A DNA stretch of 5,641 nt from Bdellovibrio sp. (GTDB lineage: Bacteria; Bdellovibrionota; Bdellovibrionia; Bdellovibrionales; Bdellovibrionaceae): the NCBI GenBank assembly GCA_017745015.1, contig JAGIAF010000138.1:1-5641 (forward strand). The letters run 5' to 3'. The position numbers were made by a program, and so were the translations under genes. Positions within the stretch are counted from its first letter, which is position 1, and every line of letters begins with the position of its first letter. Positions 1 to 5,489 of the stretch are shown piece by piece. The notes beneath the pieces are model-generated. The model searched no databases and had not been told where the DNA came from. It worked only from the letters and a program-made list of their open reading frames with translations.

Positions 1-257
1 GTGTGGATCCACTCAGTCGCCGCGACTTCTGGAAATTGCTCTATGAGTTCCGTGAAGAAGAGATTACGATCCTTGTGACCACGTCCTATATGGATGAAGC
101 CTTAAAATGTGAAGAGGTGCATTTACTCTTTGAAGGAAAAGATCTTTTGGAGGGAACGCCGGAAGAGATATTGAAAAAAGAGAAGGCTCATAGCTTTGAA
201 GAAGTGTTCTTGCGCTATGATTCTTCCCTGGAAAAAGCCGAAGGAGCGTCGAAATGA
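1..257 (+). CDS. ABC transporter ATP-binding protein, C-terminal fragment (YbhF N-terminal-domain type)
   Basis: The gene is cut by the left edge; only about the last 85 residues are present and its start and Walker A are outside. The visible part begins just after Walker B with the D-loop GVDPLSRRDFW. It continues into the switch region ILVTTSYMDEA, where the usual H-loop histidine is serine (codon 84-86), and ends in the helical tail common to exporter ATPases (GTPEEILKK, then SFEEVFLRY). From memory, the first ATPase domain of E. coli YbhF has the same features (GVDP, SRRELW, STSYLDEAE), so the serine is a family trait rather than damage. The protein would be a cytoplasmic nucleotide-binding subunit pairing with the next gene product. 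Its TGA stop overlaps the next ATG. The GTG at position 3 is an internal valine codon, not a start. Confidence 0.9.
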   Translation, partial: VDPLSRRDFWKLLYEFREEEITILVTTSYMDEALKCEEVHLLFEGKDLLEGTPEEILKKEKAHSFEEVFLRYDSSLEKAEGASK

Positions 258-844
258 ATTCAGTCGATGTGAAAAACCTTTCTGTAAAGTTCGGCGACTT
301 CTATGCAGTGAAGAATGTATCTTTCGCGGTTGCGGAAGGAGAGATTTTTGGATTCCTTGGGGCCAATGGAGCAGGGAAGACGACAACCATTAGGGTGTTG
401 TGTGGACTATTGATTCCCAGTGAAGGGGAGGCGTCGGTGGCGGGGATTGATGTTCAGTCCAATGCTATCGAAGTGAAAAAGCAAGTGGGTTATATGTCCC
501 AGAAGTTCACTCTCTATGACGATATGACCGTGGCCGAGAACTTGGCCTTTACCGCAGCCCTGCGAAAACTCGATGATAAGAAGTTCTTAGAACGCAAAGC
601 TCAGTTATTACAGTTTATCCGTTTTCAGCGGTCCGAAGACACCATGGTTCGCGACCTTCCTGGAGGGATTAAACAGCAGGTGAGTCTGGTAGCTTCGGTC
701 TTACATGATCCTCAAGTGGTCTTCTTGGATGAACCCACTGCCGGTGTTAGTCCGGCCTTTCGGCAAAGATTCTGGGGGTTGATCAGAGAGCTGGCATCTG
801 TAGGTAAAACGGTTTTTGTAACAACTCACTATATGGATGAAGCC
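86..844 (+). repeat. 16-bp direct repeat shared by the two ATPase genes
   Basis: CTATATGGATGAAGCC occurs at 86-101 and again at 829-844. Both copies encode the YMDEA stretch after the switch position in the two ATPases. It is most simply conserved coding sequence between duplicated domains; the coordinates here span both copies. Confidence 0.6.
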
Positions 845-1003
845 GAGCAATGTGGACGCATCGCTTTGATGAAAGACGGAGAGTTGATCGCTCTCGATAG
901 TCCGGAGAACTTGAAAAAGTATTCCTTTCCGCACAAGAATCCCAAACGAGTGAGTCTTGAGGATGTCTTTATCCACCAAGTGGAAGGAGAGCCTGCGCGA
1001 TGA
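254..1003 (+). CDS. ABC transporter ATP-binding protein (YbhF C-terminal-domain type)
   Basis: A complete 249-residue ABC ATPase, the usual size for a single nucleotide-binding domain. Walker A is GANGAGKTT (residues 36-44). The Q-loop glutamine is Q83 in GYMSQKFTLYDD. The signature is LPGGIKQQ (135-142), with proline where the canonical LSGG has serine. Walker B is VVFLDEP with catalytic E160. The D-loop reads AGVSP, so S166 replaces the usual aspartate. The H-loop is intact at H192 (VTTHYMDEAEQC). The sequence GEIFGFLGANGAGKTTT and the overall layout resemble the second half of E. coli YbhF, whose signature is also degenerate. It should power the two permeases encoded downstream, paired with the upstream ATPase. 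The start is fixed by AAGGAG at 241-246, seven bases before the ATG, and by the ATGA overlap with the preceding stop. The end overlaps the next gene in the same way. Confidence 0.95.
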   Translation: MNSVDVKNLSVKFGDFYAVKNVSFAVAEGEIFGFLGANGAGKTTTIRVLCGLLIPSEGEASVAGIDVQSNAIEVKKQVGYMSQKFTLYDDMTVAENLAFTAALRKLDDKKFLERKAQLLQFIRFQRSEDTMVRDLPGGIKQQVSLVASVLHDPQVVFLDEPTAGVSPAFRQRFWGLIRELASVGKTVFVTTHYMDEAEQCGRIALMKDGELIALDSPENLKKYSFPHKNPKRVSLEDVFIHQVEGEPAR

Positions 1004-2109
1004 ATACTTCGGTGTGGGCTATCGCCAAGAAGGAAGTCTTTCATATCGTGCGAGATCCGTTCACGTTGGCATTGGCGTTAGGGATGCCGGTGATCATGGT
1101 CTTGTTCTTCGGTTTTGCTATCGAGTTCAATTTGGACCGTATTCCGCTAGCAATTTTTGACGGCAGCAAAACTGTTAGCTCGCGCAATTTGATCGATACC
1201 TTTGTAAGCTCCAACTATTTCATTCCTCGTTACGTGGTGAATCCCAGTCAGGCCATTCAGTTTATGGATGAAGGGAGGGCAAAATCCGCTCTGATAATAA
1301 AACCCGAGTACGCCCGCGACTTAGCTCCGAACAAACAAGCCATTGTGCAAATTCTGATTGATGGTACGGACAATTCGGCAGCGGGGTCAGTCATTGGATA
1401 TCTAGGTGGCGTTCAAAAAATGGCTCTAAATAAAGAGTTTTCCCAAATCACTGTTCGAGAGCCCGTGCAAATCAAAACGAGATTTTTATTTAACTCTGAG
1501 TTGAACAGTCAGTGGTTCGTCGTGCCCGGTCTCGCGGCGGTGATTATCGCGATTCTTTCTATTTTGCTCACCGCTTTGACCGTAGCCAGGGAATGGGAGA
1601 ATGGTTCTATGGAACTACTCCTCGGAACACCAGTTCGTCCTATTGAAATCATCATCGGAAAGCTGTTGCCATATTCCGTGATGGGGATGATCGCTGTGAT
1701 ATTCGTTTTCATCATGTCGCAAATGGTGTTCAAAGTTCCCTTTCGCGGGAACTTTCTTTTGTACTTCTTATCGTCTTTGATTTTTCTGTTCACCTATCTT
1801 GCCCAAGGTCTCTTGATCTCGGTGCTCACTCGTAAGCAACAAATGAGTATGCAGGTGGCGATGTTGACGGGTTTGTTGCCGACAATCCTTCTTTCGGGCT
1901 TTATATTCCCGAACGAGCATATGCCGGCGTTCTTTTATTATTTCACCATGATCTTGCCTGCACGCTGGTTTATTCAAATCAGTCGTGAGTTATTTTTGCA
2001 AGGCAGTGGCTTTATGCAGATTCTGCCGCCATTCCTTGCTCTGTGCCTGATTTTTTCGGTGATGCTCTTGCTTGCTACGAGGAAGTTTAAAAAGGATGTG
2101 GAGCCGTGA
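1000..2109 (+). CDS. ybhS: ABC-2 type transporter permease, first subunit (YbhS-like)
   Basis: A 369-residue inner-membrane permease of the ABC-2 exporter type. It starts with a short cytoplasmic coupling segment (AIAKKEVFHIVRDP) and one membrane helix near residues 21-41. A periplasmic domain of about 130 residues follows (about 42-171), then five more helices near 172-195, 222-242, 251-275, 284-304 and 338-360. The loop REWENGSMELLLGTPVRP (197-214) and the segment LSGFIFPNEHMP (298-309) are hallmarks of this family and closely parallel E. coli YbhS. YbhFSR is reported as a cation/drug exporter; the substrate here cannot be read from the sequence. The ATG overlaps the preceding stop as ATGA, with AAGGAGA at 984-990. 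The stop overlaps the GTG start of the second permease, with which it should form a heterodimeric channel. The assignment to YbhS rests on remembered similarity and gene order. Confidence 0.9.
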   Translation: MNTSVWAIAKKEVFHIVRDPFTLALALGMPVIMVLFFGFAIEFNLDRIPLAIFDGSKTVSSRNLIDTFVSSNYFIPRYVVNPSQAIQFMDEGRAKSALIIKPEYARDLAPNKQAIVQILIDGTDNSAAGSVIGYLGGVQKMALNKEFSQITVREPVQIKTRFLFNSELNSQWFVVPGLAAVIIAILSILLTALTVAREWENGSMELLLGTPVRPIEIIIGKLLPYSVMGMIAVIFVFIMSQMVFKVPFRGNFLLYFLSSLIFLFTYLAQGLLISVLTRKQQMSMQVAMLTGLLPTILLSGFIFPNEHMPAFFYYFTMILPARWFIQISRELFLQGSGFMQILPPFLALCLIFSVMLLLATRKFKKDVEP

Positions 2110-3185
2110 AAACACTCATGGGATTTATCCGCAAAGAAATGCGCCAGACGTTACGAGACCCTCGCATGCGCATGCTTTTGTTTCTGGCACCATGTATTCA
2201 GCTTACGGTGTTTGCAACAGCTTTGTCCACGGAAGCTCGCAATATTCGTTTAAGTATTTTCGGTGCTCCCAGTGATTCCAGTTTGCAGAATATCTATCGC
2301 GATGCCATTGCCTCGGGATGGTTTACCCCAGCCAAAGTGACGACCTCGGATCCCTATCAGCAAGTTCAAGGGGGGGAGGCGGACGCTGTGATAGTGGCGC
2401 CACCTGGTGGTCTAGATAAAAGCATCGGTCGTCACGAGGGGCATATGCAGCTCCTAGTGAATGCGACCAATGTCACTCGTGGGCAAAGTATTGAACGCTA
2501 CATGCAAGCGATCGTTCAGCGCCGTACAGCCTGGGATTTTAAACCTCCCATCGAATTTGATGTGCGCGTGCTTTATAATCCAGCCATGCGGACAGCTTTG
2601 TTTTTGGTTCCGGGCGTGATGAGCATGTTGGTGTGTTTGATCACGATCTTGCTCACAAGTATGTCTATTACCAAGGAAAAAGAGCTGGGAACTTTTGAAA
2701 CACTGATTGCAGCTCCAGTGCGACCTGAAGATGTGATTTTAGGAAAGACTGTGCCGTTTGTGCTTTTAGGAATGAGCAATATCCCTTTAATTGTCGCAGT
2801 GGCTTATTATGTTTTCGATGTGCCTATGCGCGGAAGCCTTTTGTGGTTGCTAGCGGCATCTTTCGTCTTTGTTTGTTGCACGGTGGGAATTGGGCTGTTG
2901 ATTTCCACAATCGCCAAGAATCAGCAGCAGTCCATGATGGGTGGGTTTCTGTATTTGTTCCCGTCGGTCTTACTCTCGGGAATTATCTTTCCCATTGAAA
3001 ATATGCCCACGGTCATGCGTGGTTTTGCTTACATCAATCCGCTGACTTACTTTATTGAGCTTTTAAGGAATATTATGCTGAAAGGCGGAGATGTGAACTT
3101 GATGCTCTTTAATATTGGCATCCTGGCGGCAATGGCGGTTCTTGCCATCACCGTCAGCTGGAGAAGGTTTAAAACCACCCTTTAG
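2106..3185 (+). CDS. ybhR: ABC-2 type transporter permease, second subunit (YbhR-like)
   Basis: A 359-residue paralogue of the preceding permease with the same architecture. It has a cytoplasmic start IRKEMRQTLRDPRMR, a helix near residues 21-40 and a periplasmic domain to about 160. Five helices follow near 163-187, 212-236, 243-268, 278-296 and 330-350. The family motifs are ITKEKELGTFETLIAAPVRP (188-207) and LSGIIFPIENMP (290-301), followed by INPLTYFIELLR, a layout like E. coli YbhR. It starts with GTG; AAGGA at 2092-2096 is placed for this codon and too far from the next ATG at 2118, and the GTGA overlap with the upstream stop supports it. It is the last gene of the operon. Its TAG overlaps, tail to tail, the stop of the opposite-strand PCuAC gene, and no terminator hairpin is visible after it. 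Confidence 0.9.
   Translation: MKTLMGFIRKEMRQTLRDPRMRMLLFLAPCIQLTVFATALSTEARNIRLSIFGAPSDSSLQNIYRDAIASGWFTPAKVTTSDPYQQVQGGEADAVIVAPPGGLDKSIGRHEGHMQLLVNATNVTRGQSIERYMQAIVQRRTAWDFKPPIEFDVRVLYNPAMRTALFLVPGVMSMLVCLITILLTSMSITKEKELGTFETLIAAPVRPEDVILGKTVPFVLLGMSNIPLIVAVAYYVFDVPMRGSLLWLLAASFVFVCCTVGIGLLISTIAKNQQQSMMGGFLYLFPSVLLSGIIFPIENMPTVMRGFAYINPLTYFIELLRNIMLKGGDVNLMLFNIGILAAMAVLAITVSWRRFKTTL
3182..3185. other. Tail-to-tail overlap of two convergent stop codons
   Basis: The plus-strand permease stop TAG occupies 3183-3185 and the minus-strand PCuAC stop TAA occupies 3184-3182, so the two genes share four bases (TTAG on the plus strand). No hairpin followed by a T-run is seen in either direction close to this point. 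Each transcript probably runs into the opposite gene before ending. Confidence 0.9.
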
Positions 3186-3628
3186 TGATGGTGATGATGT
3201 TCTTCTTGTTTTTGAATGCGCGCCACTACTGGGAATTGGAAAGTTTGTTCTTTTCCATTCACAGTCAATTTAACTGTCAGAGTTTCTTTTTCTTTCACTG
3301 CTTTCGTCGCATCAAAAAGCATGATGTGGTTGCCGCCTGGTGCAAGATCAAACTCTTTACCCGCAGGGATTTTGATCTCTTCCATTTTTTGCATGCTCAT
3401 ACGACCGTCTTTTTCAGATGTTTGATGAAGTTCAATAGCTTTGAACGGCTGTACTTCAACGGCTTTGATAATAACTTCTTTTTTAGAAGTATTTTTAATA
3501 GTGCCGTATCCGGCTGTGGTGTTCGTACCCTCGATGGGTGCGAAGATGCGTGGGTTCTTGATTTCGATATCAGCAGCTTGAGCTGCGATAGAAATCATCG
3601 CCATTATAGAAATCAAAATAGCTTTCAT
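3182..3628 (-). CDS. Periplasmic copper chaperone, PCuAC (DUF461) family, with penta-His tail
   Basis: A 148-residue exported copper chaperone. Residues 1-18 form a signal peptide (MKAILISIMAMISIAAQA) with a likely cut at AQA|AD. The mature cupredoxin-like domain carries the complete PCuAC copper-binding motif HX10MX21HXM: H68, M79, H101 and M103, the last two in the typical PGGNHIMLF. Family members bind Cu(I) in the periplasm and pass it to the CuA site of cytochrome c oxidase or to SCO proteins. The chain ends KQEEHHHHH directly before the stop, a natural metal-binding tail that could be a second, Cu(II)-type site. The ATG overlaps the stop of the upstream SCO gene as ATGA, and AGGGAG at 3639-3634 sits five bases before it. 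The two proteins are therefore probably made together from one message. Confidence 0.95.
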   Translation of the reverse strand: MKAILISIMAMISIAAQAADIEIKNPRIFAPIEGTNTTAGYGTIKNTSKKEVIIKAVEVQPFKAIELHQTSEKDGRMSMQKMEEIKIPAGKEFDLAPGGNHIMLFDATKAVKEKETLTVKLTVNGKEQTFQFPVVARIQKQEEHHHHH

Positions 3629-4179
3629 AGGTTCTCCCTGATTTTTTGTACAATAGATTCCGCAGAGCGTGGGTTCGGCAAGGTATCAAGTACAATGCCT
3701 TTTTTATTTAAAAAGTAAATGCGGTCCGTGTGAGAAATTGAATAGCCCAAGTAGGACTTGGCGTCTTTCTCTTCGACATAGCTCGCTTTAAAAAGATTCA
3801 CGATAGTGTCCACTATAACGCGGCTTCCGCTGATGCCGATAAACTCTGGATTAAACTGCTGAGCATAGGTCGCAACAGCTGCTGGCGTGTCATGTTCAAC
3901 GTCTACGCTTAAAAAGATCACGCGTACATTTTTGCGCTCATTATCAGATAAAAGATTAATAGCTTGGTTGGTGTAGGAAAGCGCCATCGGGCAGACGTCG
4001 GGGCATTTTGCATAACCAATATAAAGCAAATTCATCTTACGGGCGTCGTCTTTAAAGTTCCAGTCCTGACCGTTATAGTTCGCGCTGAACGTGCCGCCTA
4101 ATTCTGGCTGACGGTTGGAATACCAAATCACGCCAGAAAGAACCGCTAAGGCAAGAAGGGCCGCAAATAAAGAGGACAA
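3625..4179 (-). CDS. sco1: SCO1/SenC family copper-binding protein, membrane anchored
   Basis: A thioredoxin-fold protein that binds copper and helps assemble the CuA centre of cytochrome c oxidase, anchored in the inner membrane and facing the periplasm. Numbered from the TTG at 4179 (184 residues), a single hydrophobic helix spans about 4-20. The copper motif is C59-PDV-C63 in YIGYAKCPDVCPM, and the third ligand is H150 in SISHTDRIYFLN. The conserved VIFLSVDVEHDTP lies between them. Coordinates use the first conventional start codon, a TTG without a ribosome binding site. A start at the ATT at 4197-4195 is better supported: it has GGGAG five bases upstream and adds MKKHIL, giving the positive N-terminus a periplasmic-facing anchor needs. 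That version is 190 residues. The stop overlaps the PCuAC start. Confidence 0.93.
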   Translation of the reverse strand: MSSLFAALLALAVLSGVIWYSNRQPELGGTFSANYNGQDWNFKDDARKMNLLYIGYAKCPDVCPMALSYTNQAINLLSDNERKNVRVIFLSVDVEHDTPAAVATYAQQFNPEFIGISGSRVIVDTIVNLFKASYVEEKDAKSYLGYSISHTDRIYFLNKKGIVLDTLPNPRSAESIVQKIRENL

Positions 4180-4194
4180 TAAAATATGTTTTTT

Positions 4195-4207
4195 AATAAC
4201 GACTCCC
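4195..4207 (-). promoter_or_regulatory. Ribosome binding site and probable ATT initiator of the SCO gene
   Basis: On the minus strand GGGAG (4207-4203) is followed by TCGTT and then ATT (4197-4195), in frame with the SCO gene. No ATG, GTG or TTG lies in frame between the upstream in-frame stop (TGA, 4233-4231) and the TTG at 4179. The codons after ATT read KKHILLSSLF, a textbook start for a membrane anchor. ATT starts are rare but real in bacteria (infC is the classic case). Confidence 0.5.
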
Positions 4208-4230
4208 GAGGAACGAAGCTTGTCGTTATT
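4195..4230 (-). repeat. Perfect 9-bp inverted repeat over the SCO translation start
   Basis: Arms AATAACGAC (4195-4203) and GTCGTTATT (4222-4230) are exact reverse complements with an 18-base loop. In the minus-strand message the 3' arm contains the last base of the GGGAG motif, the spacer and the ATT codon, so the folded form would block initiation. There is no T-run after it on the minus strand (A-rich sequence follows), so it does not look like a terminator of the upstream gene. Confidence 0.6.
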
Positions 4231-4257
4231 TCATAGCATTTTCTGGGGAATAGGCAA
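4230..4257 (-). promoter_or_regulatory. Possible promoter for the SCO-PCuAC pair
   Basis: On the minus strand TTGCCT (4257-4252) and TATGAA (4235-4230) are separated by 16 bases, with a TGC just before the second hexamer resembling an extended -10. Each hexamer matches four of six sigma-70 consensus bases. Transcription would begin near 4223, inside the first arm of the inverted repeat. This is a weak match in a short gap and is only a candidate. Confidence 0.25.
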
Positions 4258-4276
4258 GGCAACAAACCGTTGCCTT
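4256..4276 (-). terminator. Hairpin just after the phospholipase-like gene, terminator-like but lacking a U-tract
   Basis: AAGGCAAC (4256-4263) and GTTGCCTT (4269-4276) form a perfect 8-bp stem with a 5-base loop, starting five bases past the stop codon of the gene at 4281. On the minus strand the stem is followed by GCCTATTCCCC, so there is no U-run for intrinsic termination. It may protect the 3' end of the message or slow polymerase; the last part overlaps the candidate -35 element of the next gene. Confidence 0.35.
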
Positions 4277-4280
4277 TGTC

Positions 4281-5489
4281 CTAGTTGACCTTCTGGTAAG
4301 CTTCTAGATATCTCGCTGGGAGGCGTCGAGAAAGCTCTGGATTCTTTGAGATGGCTTGAGAGACTTCTTTTCTGAAAGTCACAAAGATTTGCGGAAGAGC
4401 ATCTAGCATCTGACTCAAGTCGGAGCGGCGGTGGATGATGCGCTCGTAAATGTGCTCATCACCGAAAAACGCGTTAACTAGCTCTTTTTTAGTCATGCCT
4501 TGATAGCGTGGTGAAAACTTTTCGATCAATGGAATATCTTGATTGAAAGGAACAAGTTCTGTGGCTTTAAAAATACCTGTTGGAACTTCACCTGTGAGGT
4601 AAGCGGTTAAGATCTCTTTGACGGATGTTTGAACGGCGCGTTCGGGTCTTATGCGTGCCTCGTCTTGAGGGCCGTTTAATACGTGCAGGTGAGAATCGGC
4701 GCGAGTGATCCAAGATTCTCCAAGGGAATTCATAACGGGAAGGCCTTCTTCTTTTTGACTGCGTAAACCGATACTTTCGCGGTCATGCATAACCATCGTC
4801 AAAAGATTTCCACGGTTCTTTTTCAAAAGGCCTGAAAGGTTTGCTTCAGCCCAGTCTTTGATTTGGGTGCGAGGAACGCGAATATGTCCTGAAGCGAAAG
4901 CGTCCGTCAGATAGTGATCGGCAAAGGCATTTGTCACCAATGCTTGATTAAAGAGCTCATAGGACTCTTGGGGAGATTTTTTACGAAGTGCAAAAGCTTT
5001 CGCAGCTTTGTCTAATGCAATTTGGTGATATTTCACGTAAGCCACCATATTGTGCCAGCCGAAGTGGGCATAGTTTTTAGATACAACTTCTAGATAAGTT
5101 GGCATAGACAAGAAACTTTTAAGATCACAATGGGTTTCTTTTTCTTTTCCGGTTTGTTGTTCTTCTTCGTTGTTGTGCTGTTGTTTGTGCGCGCACTTGA
5201 TGACGTTCTTTACACCTTTGCGACGATCCGCATACATTTCAGCAGGAGTGTCATAGAAGTCAGCGGACGTAACGATTTCGCCATAGCTGAAAATAATTTT
5301 CTTATCTTCACGATGAATTGTGCGACTGGGGCAGAGGTTGTCAGTAATACCCATTTCGCGGCAAGCTGACAAAGCACCTTGTTCTCCAAGTTCCAGATGT
5401 TCTCCACCAGCCCACATAATTGTTGCTTCTGAAGCAACTGCCGTTGAAAAGCTGAATAACAGAGGAAGAATAAATGTACCGATCTTCAT
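4281..5489 (-). CDS. Exported zinc-dependent phospholipase C / P1-nuclease-fold protein
   Basis: A 402-residue protein with a signal peptide (about residues 1-19, cut near AVA|SEA), so it acts in the periplasm or outside the cell. The metal-site signature is FADHYLTDAFASGHIRVPR. H192, D196 and H202 have the same spacing as the zinc ligands H118, D122 and H128 of Bacillus cereus phospholipase C. H142 in AHFGWHN lies 50 residues earlier, close to the 49 seen for H69 there. D77 in SADFYD and H235 in MVMHDRESIG are further candidates. I cannot place every ligand, and phospholipase versus nuclease activity is undecided. Cysteines 43, 53, 99 and 121 could form two disulfides; between 99 and 121 lies a His/Gln/Glu-rich low-complexity insert. 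The start is an ATG preceded by AAGG (5501-5498) and AGGA (5496-5493). The gene stands 83 bases upstream of the SCO ATT start on the same strand. Confidence 0.82.
   Translation of the reverse strand: MKIGTFILPLLFSFSTAVASEATIMWAGGEHLELGEQGALSACREMGITDNLCPSRTIHREDKKIIFSYGEIVTSADFYDTPAEMYADRRKGVKNVIKCAHKQQHNNEEEQQTGKEKETHCDLKSFLSMPTYLEVVSKNYAHFGWHNMVAYVKYHQIALDKAAKAFALRKKSPQESYELFNQALVTNAFADHYLTDAFASGHIRVPRTQIKDWAEANLSGLLKKNRGNLLTMVMHDRESIGLRSQKEEGLPVMNSLGESWITRADSHLHVLNGPQDEARIRPERAVQTSVKEILTAYLTGEVPTGIFKATELVPFNQDIPLIEKFSPRYQGMTKKELVNAFFGDEHIYERIIHRRSDLSQMLDALPQIFVTFRKEVSQAISKNPELSRRLPARYLEAYQKVN

Noticed and set aside
3..5. GTG at position 3 as the start of the first gene
   Set aside because: It is the valine of a GVDP D-loop, in the middle of an ATPase domain; the gene simply runs in from the left.
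3129..3148. Short inverted repeat GGCAA/TTGCC near the end of the second permease as a terminator for the copper operon
   Set aside because: Only five base pairs, no T-run, and fully inside coding sequence.
3185..3199. Engineered His-tag or vector sequence
   Set aside because: There are five histidines in mixed codons, no linker, and the stop is interlocked with the stop of the native convergent permease gene; this looks natural.
3185..3718. Plus-strand 177-codon ORF rich in Phe and His
   Set aside because: It lies antisense to the PCuAC gene and the end of the SCO gene, whose full motif sets are certain; the composition is that of a reverse-strand shadow.
4256..4276. Full rho-independent terminator
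   Set aside because: The 8-bp stem is perfect but no U-run follows on the minus strand, so it is kept only as a low-confidence terminator-like hairpin.
5130..5369. Plus-strand ORF with a hydrophobic Phe/Leu/Val start resembling a membrane protein
   Set aside because: The hydrophobic run is the reverse complement of the Glu/Gln/Lys-rich insert of the phospholipase-like gene, and no RBS was seen.
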